Origin: Paenibacillus polymyxa
GTDB taxonomy: Bacteria > Bacillota > Bacilli > Paenibacillales > Paenibacillaceae
Reading direction: 5' to 3'
Length of the DNA stretch: 64,000 nt
NCBI RefSeq assembly: GCF_018614975.1
Contig: NZ_JAGGNR010000018.1
Location: 124,001 to 188,000, forward strand
Shown: piece after piece, positions 27,201 through 35,349 of the stretch
How positions within the stretch are numbered: the first letter of the stretch is position 1
Layout: each line of letters starts with the position of its first letter
Made by a program: the position numbers and the translations under genes
The notes under the pieces: model-generated
Seen by the model: the letters and a program-made list of their open reading frames with translations, nothing else
Database searches by the model: none
What the model was told of the DNA's origin: nothing

Positions 27201-27642
27201 CCTGACGCACGCCTGCTGCGCCGTTCATGCCATCCGTGATGCTCAGTTCCGGAGACAGCCAGTCCGTAATATACGGCTCCAGCACGCTGCGGTTCTGTAA
27301 GAGTCCGCCAATCTCGGCATTGGACAGCAACACAAATTCATTGATCGGATCGAGTCCGATCCCTTTATACTTTTTGGCACGATCCTGTTCGTTCGTCTCA
27401 AAAGCCAGAAACTCCACATTGTCCGGTTTGTCCATTTTTTTCTTGGATACCGGGTCCTGTGGCAGCTTGAAACGACGGTTAATCTGATATTTGAGGCGCA
27501 GCAACGCATCAATTCCCGTTCCTCCCAGACCAATAATCAGAATGGGGTTATCAATCGTATCAACTCGAATTTTCTCACTGACGATCCCTCCGCCAAGTGA
27601 TACATCCAGTTGCTGAATATGTTCTCTAACAATCGGTTTCAT
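24253..27642 (-). CDS. Tubulin-like GTPase (Tubulin_2-type), 1129 residues
   Basis: The N-terminal 350 residues carry a tubulin/FtsZ-type nucleotide site: GLGGTGIDALLRLK at about 38-51 and the signature GLSGGTGSGC at about 186-195, matching the [GA]GGTG[TS]G tubulin motif. FLAFETNEQD at about 78-87 is like the strand before the T3 loop. The remaining 750 residues are mostly helical (for example QSEEKLGDAKSAFVSKEKKK) and have no match I recognise. Proteins of this kind, much longer than FtsZ, are annotated as tubulin-like and occur next to vWA proteins. The start at 27642 has AAAGGGAGG 7 bases upstream. It may polymerise or act as a GTP-switched scaffold; filament formation is inferred from the family and not shown. 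Confidence 0.85.
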   Translation of the reverse strand: MKPIVREHIQQLDVSLGGGIVSEKIRVDTIDNPILIIGLGGTGIDALLRLKYQINRRFKLPQDPVSKKKMDKPDNVEFLAFETNEQDRAKKYKGIGLDPINEFVLLSNAEIGGLLQNRSVLEPYITDWLSPELSITDGMNGAAGVRQAGRLLLFTKINQVVQAIDKKIKTLSVGTNKKLMVFLLTGLSGGTGSGCFLDISYIVRGIIERDHGSAGIDRVNTLGYLFTPDVNLSNKSLSEHTREYIRKNGYAALKELDYWMNVDSRGERFTQKYGNILTVNSPLPPFNLCHLISATNTEGKLLENAYDYCMNVTAENITNFMASEEKQSGEEFAIHDYISNIRTNIAQMNKVYPANYDYNIIGASSAVLPIEEMTTYLAYRMFDKMNTMFSKAPNQEDTEKFARKLGIDLESVVKSFEARVPEPLPGYQNSERLSYGNVVKSQVVNMDTELEQNFLARAREEYIKAKKQLPGEIAGQFTEQIRRMFLHPEQGPFYVSRLIYTEKGFCVLKMIQSYIETLRENAFRIPRDIEAAQEQSEEKLGDAKSAFVSKEKKKNAYIEAKIHEYWLHADVERNDQMIEFYEDLYELLNQENSRIYNVFTETLNALSSIFAKNGDLLTRGEEQADHKGNKTYYWNVVSVPDIVSVVDGLLDKRDTDDLIRDFSRELLENSSQWVKENEIDIVSSISDFLSEKFGDLITRSMEDFLVIKYGQDESVEKFVERFIAGKLDDEAVPVFNLSNSTGSLHFPSWGFVSVPAQAPGILKGIRNYQNNAVGKSHFTVKESEVRNRIFWLNTRNGVPLFVYTPLKVYEESYERTILDKEGIGRHLVQTEKNNWTYLPSPIPEKSWGDVYENARVKQYNARVRNEFEQALGYNIVTAKSIDENTSNRYAIVTTEAFDLSAKLGAYDMRLTSTTPNLGEVKRAVIELKRLQSEGLPRVGVKDIFGSINEDMAKENLVRSPQLIARVREELAKMNAISAKVAELEGILAQYQDEEQWYDRFIEALYTDTIVKKGALYVYDRDPEEDAWEPFANLMKSRNFAEYEVFGNFRGLAEKDRSTLLRKASRRDNDLTASEDITPLLTKLDDLAALFMESRDRLEYERVELANGEDIYQFYRTMSSKLNDIRRRLK

Positions 27643-27684
27643 TCCATGTCCTCCCTTTAGTTAGACCAGTTGGGCTACAAACTC

Positions 27685-27865
27685 ATTACACTTGCCACTC
27701 CGATGACAGAGTAACCTTTCGATCGCTGTTATCCTCAGATTTTTTTGATTCCCTTTTCTAAAGGGAAAAATCTGAGGATAGCGTATGCTTCCGATGTAGC
27801 TTTCTTTCAGAAAGCTTTTAGGCGAACGCTTCGCTTCTTCAGGTTTTCTCTGTCCTCTCCGTTCT
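27685..27865. repeat. Complex intergenic repeat with nested hairpins
   Basis: It begins with the CGATGACAGAGTAACCTT block shared with 19552-19593. A 14-bp stem (27731-27744 with 27766-27779) follows, enclosing CCCTTT/AAAGGG, then an 8-bp hairpin AGCTTTCT-TTC-AGAAAGCT (27798-27816). A GCGAACGCTTCGC-rich tail ends it. A diverged relative lies at 62571-62760. It sits in a 280-bp gap between two genes of the same operon. Confidence 0.7.
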
Positions 27866-27922
27866 TGTGTAAACAATTATATCCAACTTAAATTTGCATT
27901 CCTTTTAAACCAAATAATCAAC

Positions 27923-29716
27923 TTACACCAGATACTCAATTAAAATGGTCTTGTCCGCCTGTTGCAGCGGGATGCTCAGTCGGTCACCGTTCTTCAGTTC
28001 AACGCCTGAGCTTGCATCGACTGCACGACCAGATTTCTCCAGTGTACCGCCTGCGGTGTTACGGATTATAATTCGATCCCCATTGCCGGGCGTAAATACA
28101 TATTTTTCGGTTTCCTTCAGCTCAGGGTCCAGTTGCAACAACTGATGCAGATGGAATCTGCCCCGGAAGGATACCAGCTTTTTATATTGCGGATATGACT
28201 TGTCTCCCGTGTTCTCATCACGAATCTCCACGACCATCTGGCCTACAAATCCCCGGTTTTTGCGTTTCAGCCAGCCCATCAGGAACCAGGAACCAACACC
28301 AACCACAATCAGAGCTATAACACCCAGGATGACAGGTAACCAAGGAAACGGCTTGTCCTGTTCACCGCCTGAGGTTGTCGGTTGAGATCCACTTCCAGCT
28401 GCTCCGCTCGCGTTGATCGTGATTGGCGAACTTTCGCGGTAGAAGCTGTCTTCTTCCGCACGGATGATCAACTCATAATTATGATTGTCCGGTACTTCAA
28501 ACGTTCCGGCAAAACCAGAACCTGTGTTTTCCAAAGGTTGTTCTTCGCTCTTACCTGTATCTACATCTTTCACGACCAGCGTGGCCTTCATATCTGCATA
28601 CAGATCATTATCCTGAAGCGGCTGACCGCCATTCTCCAGTTTGGCAGCAAGATCAACCTGGTCTCCTTTGGTATAGGACTTGGTCTTAATCGGGTCCACA
28701 ACGAGTTGAAGATCATAGTTGAACAACAGGTTGATATCGATGCTGTCTTTCGGAGCCCCTTTTACCCGAAGTTTCCAGTCTCCCTCTTGGGGTTTCAACA
28801 GCTTCACGAGTGAATAACTCTTTGATGTCGAGAGCTTGGCTGCATCCGAGCTCAGGTCCACGGCTTGTCCGGAAGGGTCTGTCAATTGCACTTCCACCGG
28901 CTTCGAGGACATGATCGAGATGTTTGCTTCCAATACACTATCGTTCGGTACGTTCACGGTAACTTCCTGATAACTGCCGTTTCCCGTTACAGAGGGCAGC
29001 TTCACCACATTCAGTTTGGCATGATCGGCGAAGATCTCACTCAGAATCTGTGGCAGATCATCCGGCGTATCGGTAATGAATGACTTGCCTCCAGTCTGCT
29101 GAGCCAGGTCTGCGAGTGCATTCTTGTTCAGCTTGCCATCGGCGTTCAGTCCAATCGTATATACCGGGATACCCTGATCCTGTGCTTCCTTCACGGCTTT
29201 CGCGAGATCAGCGTCGGATTGTGCCTGTGTACGGCCTTTGGTTTTGTTGAAGTCATTGTTACCATCCGCCAGCAGCACGATCATTGGCGAGTGAGATGGG
29301 TCTGCACCATGATTCAGTATGTTCACCGCTTCGGCGACACCAACTGAAACATCGGTATATGGGCCTCGACCGAGCTGATCAATAAAATTCTTCAGGCTGC
29401 TCTTGTCCGCATCGGACTGAATCGTAAGCAATGCCTTTTCCCGCTCCACCTGATCGGTATAAGCGACAATCCCTACCTTGTCCCCCTGGACTGGCAGCAT
29501 ATCAATAAACATTTTCATGGCTTCATTACTGATCTTGTCACGGTCACTTGTATTCATTGAGTTACTTACATCGGCTACAAGTACCGCATCGATTCCGCTT
29601 GTCTGTGCCTGAGCCGCTGCAGCTTGTGGCAGCAACGCTTGAGGTAGCAGAAGCGTTAGAATGGCCAGCAGAACCATCGTTCCGCTGAGCCAGCGTATTT
29701 TGCGTGTCCGCAGCAT
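27923..29716 (-). CDS. Secreted/anchored vWA-domain protein, first gene of the cluster
   Basis: 597 residues; start ATG at 29716 (MLRTRKIRWL) with GAAGGAG upstream. A signal peptide (hydrophobic core LVLLAILTLLLPQ-like, ending near AAAAQA) leads to an extracellular vWA domain with a complete metal site (DVSNSMN, the Thr in GPYTDVS, LADGNND). Immunoglobulin-like beta segments follow (about 230-450). One membrane helix (WLPVILGVIALIVVGVGSWF, about 480) is next, and a cytoplasmic C-terminal domain of about 100 residues has an FHA-like look (GRFHLHQLL, GDRIIIRN, GDRLSIPL). It could link an outside ligand to the inside tubulin/GTPase parts. It lies 280 bp before the tubulin-like gene. Confidence 0.82.
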   Translation of the reverse strand: MLRTRKIRWLSGTMVLLAILTLLLPQALLPQAAAAQAQTSGIDAVLVADVSNSMNTSDRDKISNEAMKMFIDMLPVQGDKVGIVAYTDQVEREKALLTIQSDADKSSLKNFIDQLGRGPYTDVSVGVAEAVNILNHGADPSHSPMIVLLADGNNDFNKTKGRTQAQSDADLAKAVKEAQDQGIPVYTIGLNADGKLNKNALADLAQQTGGKSFITDTPDDLPQILSEIFADHAKLNVVKLPSVTGNGSYQEVTVNVPNDSVLEANISIMSSKPVEVQLTDPSGQAVDLSSDAAKLSTSKSYSLVKLLKPQEGDWKLRVKGAPKDSIDINLLFNYDLQLVVDPIKTKSYTKGDQVDLAAKLENGGQPLQDNDLYADMKATLVVKDVDTGKSEEQPLENTGSGFAGTFEVPDNHNYELIIRAEEDSFYRESSPITINASGAAGSGSQPTTSGGEQDKPFPWLPVILGVIALIVVGVGSWFLMGWLKRKNRGFVGQMVVEIRDENTGDKSYPQYKKLVSFRGRFHLHQLLQLDPELKETEKYVFTPGNGDRIIIRNTAGGTLEKSGRAVDASSGVELKNGDRLSIPLQQADKTILIEYLV

Positions 29717-29978
29717 TGGGTGTACTCCTTCACGTTTGAGATTAAAATGGGAATAGTTTATTATAGGCGTCAAGCCTTAAGGAAATCTTAACAGTCTGCT
29801 AATAAATTCTGAAAAGCACCCCTATCTTGAGTTACAGTTTTGTAATGACTGACAAAAATCGACGATTTCATACCTTGAACTGGCTCAAAAGTACCAACTA
29901 TGGAAATATGATATAGTTATTGCCAGCAAACTGCAATATAACAGTGCTTGTTTACCAAGCCATAGAAGGGAACGGATT

Positions 29979-30122
29979 ATGGTTACATACGGATGCCTCG
30001 CCATATTGTTTCTTTTTGTCATCATAAAGGGTTTTGCACTCCAGCTTCATCGGCGGAAACCGGTCTCCCGCGAAGACACGGATCGTACCCTCTACACTAT
30101 TCTGAATGGTGAGCGTGATTGA
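29979..30122 (+). CDS. Small single-helix membrane protein, 47 residues, head of the divergent pair
   Basis: ATG at 29979 follows GAAGGGAACGGATT, a good ribosome site, and the frame ends with TGA at 30120-30122, two bases before the next gene's ATG. The peptide begins MVTYGCLAILFLFVIIKGFA, a single membrane helix, and continues with a basic then acidic cytoplasmic tail (LHRRKPVSREDTDRTL). I know no family. The tight spacing to the zinc-ribbon gene indicates a bicistronic unit divergent from the tubulin cluster. Confidence 0.55.
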   Translation: MVTYGCLAILFLFVIIKGFALQLHRRKPVSREDTDRTLYTILNGERD

Positions 30123-30124
30123 GC

Positions 30125-31057
30125 ATGAGTACTAAACGAGTTGTATCCATAAAACCATTTCAACGAACGACCTATGCCTATGAAAAGTTGCAAGTCTGCT
30201 CCCGTTGTGGACAGTATACCTGCCTGTGGGAAGAGGAGTGCACGGCCTGTGGCCGAGGTACCCTGAATTCCGTTCAGGCGAAGGCAACTTCCCGTGTGAA
30301 ACGCCGCATTGCACGCGACCTGTTCATTACGATATTGGTCGGTGCAGCGGCCACCTATTTTGGCGAAACCATAGATCAGACCATGGCGGCAGCCAGCGTT
30401 TCCCTGCTGCTTCTGGCCTTACTGATCTTCATGCAGAAACGTTCGTTCGAGGTAGAGCAGCAGCGCGAGTTAAAGCGCACGTTGCAACAGGATGAGGAAC
30501 TCATCCGCCAGGGCATTAACCGCAACTGGGCTCTGGTCGCCGAAGCTCGAAAGCAGGATGAAGCACTCGCCTATGAGATGCTCCGCGAGATCGGCTCACT
30601 CGTCTACAATGACCGGATTCGACTGCAACAGGTTGCGCTATTACAATCCTTTGTCCTGCGCAGTGATATGGATCTGCAGCTCAAGCCCTTGCTTCTACGC
30701 AGTTTCGAGCGGCTGCTCGCTGAATATATCGGTGAGATCGCACGACTTAAGCCGGATTTGATCCGTGAAGATGCGATTCGTTATATCGCTACCTATGAAG
30801 TGAACATTTTACAGCTGCACAATGGAATTCAAATTCTCACAGCTGTAGCTGCTGCTGCCGTGCGCAAGAGCAAATATATTGAGTTATTCCCTAGTCTTAT
30901 TACCCGCTACGCCCGCTTTATGCCCAAAGATCGATTCATGAGACTTTATCACACGATTGAACGCTATCCGAGCAAGGCACGCGGAGGACTGGCAGAGTCG
31001 GTAGGTCGGGTGTATAACGAGAAATATCGGGATCAATACGCAGATGTTCAGCTGTAG
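30125..31057 (+). CDS. Zinc-ribbon membrane protein divergent from the tubulin/vWA cluster
   Basis: 310 residues, starting at ATG 30125 (an upstream in-frame TTG at 30119 is less likely). The N-terminus holds two Cys pairs (VCSRCGQ, CTACGRG), forming a zinc ribbon at about 21-43. Two adjacent membrane helices follow (about 63-100). After these come a charged helix (EVEQQRELKRTLQQDEELI) and an all-helical C-terminal domain of about 180 residues (about 125-305). No family is recognised. It starts 409 bp from the start of the first vWA gene on the opposite strand, so it probably shares the regulatory region and may belong to the same system. A zinc ribbon is also present in the cluster's GTPase. 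Confidence 0.72.
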   Translation: MSTKRVVSIKPFQRTTYAYEKLQVCSRCGQYTCLWEEECTACGRGTLNSVQAKATSRVKRRIARDLFITILVGAAATYFGETIDQTMAAASVSLLLLALLIFMQKRSFEVEQQRELKRTLQQDEELIRQGINRNWALVAEARKQDEALAYEMLREIGSLVYNDRIRLQQVALLQSFVLRSDMDLQLKPLLLRSFERLLAEYIGEIARLKPDLIREDAIRYIATYEVNILQLHNGIQILTAVAAAAVRKSKYIELFPSLITRYARFMPKDRFMRLYHTIERYPSKARGGLAESVGRVYNEKYRDQYADVQL

Positions 31058-31198
31058 GGATGATATATTGAGAAAAAAAACGTAGTTTAGTGCAAACTCA
31101 CTTCCTGTATATAGACGAATACAATTTCATCCACCCCTGCATGCGCGTCAGCACCACAAATCAAAGCTAATGCTTCTAATGATATAAGAATTAATCCA

Positions 31199-31235
31199 AA
31201 AACACCCCATCCTTAGGTCTAGGATGAGGTGTTTT
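31199..31235. terminator. Bidirectional terminator between the zinc-ribbon gene and the helicase
   Basis: AAAACACCCCATCCT (31199-31213) pairs with 31221-31235 with one mismatch. A-run and T-run edges make it usable on both strands. The neighbouring genes converge. Confidence 0.8.
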
Positions 31236-31242
31236 GAATTTT

Positions 31243-31383
31243 ATGGCAGTCTGCCAAGTGTTATGCGCAGTACCGAAAAGAAAAGAAAAACTAGATGGGG
31301 AATACCTAAATGGCATCTTCCATGGAATGAAGCAGGCGCGCAAACAGGCACTTGCAGATGACAAAAACAATAAGCGGAAATGA
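31243..31383 (+). CDS. Possible small basic protein, 46 residues (doubtful)
   Basis: An ATG-to-TGA frame gives a Lys-rich peptide (KRKEKLDGEYLNGIFHGMKQ and then ARKQALADDKNNKRK). A GAGGTG lies 11 bases upstream, but inside the terminator stem. It occupies part of the 491-bp gap 31058-31548, which otherwise holds hairpins only. The composition looks protein-like, but no homologue is known to me. Confidence 0.3.
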   Translation: MAVCQVLCAVPKRKEKLDGEYLNGIFHGMKQARKQALADDKNNKRK

Positions 31384-31395
31384 TCTCTGTCCTGG

Positions 31396-31501
31396 TGAAA
31401 AAGGGCCGCGACGTGGTAACGTCGCGACCCTTGATCTGAGGGTTCGGCACATCTGTACCTGAACCCTCTCATATGTGCCATGCCAAACGCTGTGGCATGG
31501 C
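31396..31501 (-). terminator. Helicase terminator followed by two further hairpins
   Basis: Transcribed right to left. The distal stem (31403-31430, GGGCCGCGACGT with its complement) has a T-run on the minus strand and is the likely terminator. Before it come GAGGGTTC/GAACCCTC (31438-31468) and the 9-bp stem GCCATGCCA/TGGCATGGC (31477-31501). Three stable hairpins in 100 bp form an unusual 3' end for the helicase mRNA. Confidence 0.75.
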
Positions 31502-31548
31502 ATGGTGCCTGCGCAAATGCGGCTATATTGCCCGCTTGCGCCAAGGCT

Positions 31549-33144
31549 TTACCGTCCGCGACGAGAATCGCGACGGTCGCCCTTCGCCGGTCCGCGTCCT
31601 GCGGATTCCGGACGGCGAGAGCCTTCACTGCTGCGCCTGGAGCTGCGCTTGTCGGCGCTACGTCCAGCCCAGCCGCTGCTAGCTGCACCGCGTCCGCCTT
31701 GGCCCGTTGCACTGCGACTGCTGTCGCTGCTGCGCGCGGAACCACGACCTGCGCTGCGCTCATCGCCACTGCGACCTGCACCGCGTCCACCTTGACCTGC
31801 TGCACCGCGACTGCTGTCGCTACTGCGGCCACCGCTACGGCCGCCTTCACTGCGTCCACCTTCGCCGCCGCGGGACCCACGACCCCCACGTCCGCCATCT
31901 CTGCGATCGTTACGGCCTGCACCGCGACGGGCACTACCAGTTCCGGAAGAGCGTCCCCCTGAACGTTCGTCATCACCCTGACTGTTGATGGAACGTCTAG
32001 CTGCTCCAGTTGAAGCAATTGGACCTTCGCTTGTCCACTGGATACGGGACAGCTTCTGGTCGATACCTTGTTCAATACGTGCAAGTTCCGGTCTGTCGTG
32101 CTCTGTTGCAAACGTTACAGCAAGACCTGTACCGCCTGCACGGCCCGTACGACCAATCCGGTGGATATAACTTTCCGCATCATGCGGCATATCGTAGTTA
32201 AATACATGCGTTACACCTTCAACATCAAGTCCACGCGCAGCTACATCTGTAGCAACCAGCACTTGCAGTTTGGCATCGCGGAACGCTTTCATTACGTTCT
32301 CACGCTTGGATTGGGACAGATCTCCATGAAGTTCATCACTTGCATAACCTGCTTCACGCAGATCTTGGTTCAGCTTGGATGCACGACGCTTGGTCCGGCA
32401 GAAAATAATCGCCAAGTATGGTCGATACGTATCAATCATGCCGCGAAGCGCTTCTAATTTACCGCGATCCGTGCATTCCAGCACTTGCTGGCGAATCTGT
32501 TTGATCGGGATAACAGATTGGGAAGATACCTTCACATCTTCCGGATCTTTCATGTAGGTCTTCGCCAGGTTCCGAATACCCTTTGGCATCGTTGCTGAGA
32601 ACAGCATGGTCTGACGTTTGTGTGGAAGCTCGCTAAGAATCGTCTCCACATCGTCCAGGAAGCCCATGTGTAACATTTGATCGGCTTCATCCAGCACCAG
32701 TTTTTTTACATTATCCAGCTTGAGCGTGCCACGGCGCAGGTGATCCAGAAGACGGCCTGGTGTACCAATAACGATCTGTGTACCGTTCTGCAATTTACGC
32801 AGTTGCTTGTCCACATCCTGCCCACCGTATACGGCAAGCACATGCAGTTTATCGTCGTTTGCCGTGAGCTTCTTGGCTTCTTCCGTAATTTGCAGCGCAA
32901 GCTCACGCGTAGGCGCGATAATCAGCGCTTGCGGCGAACGGTCGGATACGTTAATTTTCTGAATAATCGGCAGCAAAAAAGCCAGCGTTTTCCCTGTGCC
33001 TGTCTGTGCCTCGGCGATAATATCGCGTCCACCCAGCAGTACCGGAATCGAACGCTCCTGTACCGGAGTCGGCACGGCGATACCCTGATGTTTCAGGATC
33101 TCGCACCATTCCGGGCGAATGCCCAGTTGTTCAAAGTTTGCCAA
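31549..33144 (-). CDS. DEAD-box RNA helicase with long Arg/Gly/Ser-rich tail
   Basis: 531 residues from a TTG start at 33144 (AGAGGTG 6-7 bases upstream). All helicase motifs are visible: Q motif (PTPVQ), AQTGTGKT, PTRELALQ, TPGRL, DEAD (VLDEADQML), SAT, the RNA-binding ATDVAARGLD and HRIGRTGRAGG. The core ends near residue 365. The remaining 165 residues are low complexity, with RGG, GGRG and SSDSSR units; SSDSSR plus GQGGRGA occurs twice about 35 residues apart, so the tail grew by internal duplication. Such tails bind RNA and favour ribosome-assembly or cold-adaptation roles and condensate formation. Long antisense open frames over the tail are composition artefacts. Confidence 0.93.
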   Translation of the reverse strand: MANFEQLGIRPEWCEILKHQGIAVPTPVQERSIPVLLGGRDIIAEAQTGTGKTLAFLLPIIQKINVSDRSPQALIIAPTRELALQITEEAKKLTANDDKLHVLAVYGGQDVDKQLRKLQNGTQIVIGTPGRLLDHLRRGTLKLDNVKKLVLDEADQMLHMGFLDDVETILSELPHKRQTMLFSATMPKGIRNLAKTYMKDPEDVKVSSQSVIPIKQIRQQVLECTDRGKLEALRGMIDTYRPYLAIIFCRTKRRASKLNQDLREAGYASDELHGDLSQSKRENVMKAFRDAKLQVLVATDVAARGLDVEGVTHVFNYDMPHDAESYIHRIGRTGRAGGTGLAVTFATEHDRPELARIEQGIDQKLSRIQWTSEGPIASTGAARRSINSQGDDERSGGRSSGTGSARRGAGRNDRRDGGRGGRGSRGGEGGRSEGGRSGGRSSDSSRGAAGQGGRGAGRSGDERSAGRGSARSSDSSRSATGQGGRGAASSGWAGRSADKRSSRRSSEGSRRPESAGRGPAKGDRRDSRRGR

Positions 33145-33320
33145 TCGTTACACCTCTGTATATTCATTTAGATAAGTCCATTTCATAATGACCTCAGTAT
33201 CTGCAATCAAGACTAGTTTTCCTTAGTTCAACCATGATTATGAAATGAATTTTTTAAAAAGCAATCCACTCGTTGCTCTTCTTCTCCATACCCTGTAGTT
33301 TACACGTTAGTCAAGCAAAA

Positions 33321-33356
33321 CAAAAGAGTACCGACAACTTCCGGCACCCTTCTCTT
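33321..33356 (-). terminator. Terminator after the first UspA gene
   Basis: On the minus strand GAGAAGGGTGCCG pairs imperfectly with CGGTACTC around an 8-nt loop and is followed by TTTTGTTTTG. It lies about 10 bp past the gene end. Confidence 0.55.
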
Positions 33357-33366
33357 ATAATTTATT

Positions 33367-33786
33367 TTATTTTACAATGACTACCGGGCAAGGAGCCAGC
33401 TTCAAAACCTTATGACTCACACTGCCAAGCACCATTTCCTGAACAACGTTCAGCCCTCGACTCCCCAATATGATGAGATCCACGTTTTCTTTATCAGCAT
33501 ATTCAATAATTGCCGAAGCTGCTTCTCCATGTATAATCTCAAGTCTGCACATAATTTTACCTTGCGTCAGCAATTTTTCTACAGGTTGTAGTTGCTCCCG
33601 TCTTTTCAATTCAAGTTCTTCTTGACTCTGTGCATGTAAAATTTCTGTTTTAGATTTGGAGAATTCCACAACATGAACTGCGTCTATGATGCAGTTTGTA
33701 GTCGATCCGCCCAATTTCATCGCTTCTTCAGCAGCACGTAACGAATGTTCAGATCCGTCGACTGCCAACAATATGCGTTTATACAT
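33367..33786 (-). CDS. Universal stress protein, UspA family (copy 1)
   Basis: 139 residues starting MYKRILLAVDGSEHSLRAA at ATG 33786, with AGGAGCG upstream. The ATP-binding type motif G-2x-G-9x-G-[ST] is seen as GSRGLNVVQEMVLGSVS, and the end CPVVIVK is typical. It follows the SulP gene by 25 bp, so transporter and stress protein form one transcript. A paralogue in the same arrangement lies at 39749-40168. Confidence 0.92.
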   Translation of the reverse strand: MYKRILLAVDGSEHSLRAAEEAMKLGGSTTNCIIDAVHVVEFSKSKTEILHAQSQEELELKRREQLQPVEKLLTQGKIMCRLEIIHGEAASAIIEYADKENVDLIILGSRGLNVVQEMVLGSVSHKVLKLAPCPVVIVK

Positions 33787-33811
33787 CTCAATCGCTCCTA
33801 TTTGAAAACAT

Positions 33812-35275
33812 TTAGTGTGCACTTAACTTTGCATTTGGATCATTATAAATGGCGAGCTTATCAACGATTTTTTTACTTGCTGAATTCAGCCCTTTAACGA
33901 TCACCTGATTATCATTTTCACGATATTTGATGACCACTTTATCAATCGCTCCAACAGCAGAGTCATCCCAGATATGAGCATTCGAGAAATCGATCACAAT
34001 CTCTGACTGTTGGACAGAGAAATTGAATGAGTCCACAAAACTCTCCACTGAGGCGAAAAATAGTTGTCCCTCCACTTGAAACCGGCTTTGATTATTCATT
34101 TCACGATATTGAACGTTGACCTTTGAGATTTTAGCTACAAAAAAGATTGCGCTCAGAATTACGCCAATAAGTACACCTTTAGATAAATCGTGAGTGGCTA
34201 CTACAAGAATAACCGTCGCAAGCATAACTACCGCATCACTTTTCGGTGCTTTCCGAAGATACGAGAATGATGACCAATCAAATGTACCAATCGATACCAT
34301 AATCATAATTCCAACCAGGACGGCCATCGGAATCTGTACAACCAGACCACCCAGAACAATAATCAGGAACATGAGGAACACCCCGGAAACCAGTGTTGAT
34401 AATCTGCCACGGCCACCTGACTTCACATTGATTACTGCTTGCCCGAGCATCGCACAGCCAGCCATACCTCCAAAACATCCGGTAATCACATTGGCAATGC
34501 CCTGACCTCTGGCCTCCTTGTTCTTGTTACTATCGGTTGCCGTCATATCATCAACAATCGATGCCGTCAGCAAAGACTCAAGGAGTCCCACAATAGCCAG
34601 CGCGATGGAGTACGGGAAAATGATCTGTAATGTTTCCAGATTAAATGGAACATTCGGAATCAAAAAGGACGGTAAGGACTGCGTAATGTTACCCAAATCG
34701 CCCACGGTACCCAGCTTAACGCCAGATAAGATGGCTACCGCCGTTAGCACAACAATAGCTACTAAAGGTGCAGGAATTGCTTTGAAAAACCTTGGTAACA
34801 GATATACGATAACTAAAGTTATACCAACAAAAATGTATGTCATAGTGGAAATACCAATAAAGTGGGGAACTTGAGCCATAAAGATCAAAATGGCCAATGC
34901 ATTCACAAAACCGATCATTACCGCTCTAGGGATAAACTTCATCAATCGTGCAACCTTAAAGACGCCAAACAGTAACTGTATAACTCCTGTCAGTATCGTT
35001 GCAGCTAACAGATAGTCAAGACCATGGTCCTTCACCAGCGGAACCATTAGAAGAGCCATAGCGCCTGTCGCTCCTGATATCATTCCGGGTCGTCCACCCA
35101 CAAATGCTGTGACTACAGCAATACAGAAGGAGGCATATAATCCCACCATCGGGTCTACCCCGGCAATGATCGAGAAGGCAATTGCCTCCGGAATTAACGC
35201 CAAGGCCACCACAATGCCCGCCAGGACATCTCCCCTCACGTTGGAGAACCAGTTTTGTTTTAACTTTTCAATCAT
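33812..35275 (-). CDS. SulP-family anion transporter with STAS domain (copy 1)
   Basis: 487 residues. The start at 35275 ([16 protein letters not shown]) has GAGAGG upstream. The transmembrane core starts with the SulP hallmark ([20 protein letters not shown] and [16 protein letters not shown]), runs through about 11-14 helices, and ends in a C-terminal STAS domain (about 390-480, with [20 protein letters not shown]). Bacterial SulP proteins carry sulfate, bicarbonate or dicarboxylates, and the substrate cannot be settled here. It is followed by uspA. The region upstream shares a 31-bp block with that of copy 2. Confidence 0.93.
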   Translation of the reverse strand: MIEKLKQNWFSNVRGDVLAGIVVALALIPEAIAFSIIAGVDPMVGLYASFCIAVVTAFVGGRPGMISGATGAMALLMVPLVKDHGLDYLLAATILTGVIQLLFGVFKVARLMKFIPRAVMIGFVNALAILIFMAQVPHFIGISTMTYIFVGITLVIVYLLPRFFKAIPAPLVAIVVLTAVAILSGVKLGTVGDLGNITQSLPSFLIPNVPFNLETLQIIFPYSIALAIVGLLESLLTASIVDDMTATDSNKNKEARGQGIANVITGCFGGMAGCAMLGQAVINVKSGGRGRLSTLVSGVFLMFLIIVLGGLVVQIPMAVLVGIMIMVSIGTFDWSSFSYLRKAPKSDAVVMLATVILVVATHDLSKGVLIGVILSAIFFVAKISKVNVQYREMNNQSRFQVEGQLFFASVESFVDSFNFSVQQSEIVIDFSNAHIWDDSAVGAIDKVVIKYRENDNQVIVKGLNSASKKIVDKLAIYNDPNAKLSAH

Positions 35276-35349
35276 TTCTGCTTACACCTCTCATGTCTTG
35301 TAGATTTGGAATTCAATTCTGTTCAACTGATCCGCCATTACTATACATG

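Noticed and set aside
31191..32111. 306-residue Val/Ala-rich open frame overlapping the helicase tail
   Set aside because: It is a frame-shifted reading of the GC-rich repeats encoding the RGG tail, has no ribosome site and crosses the helicase terminator hairpins.
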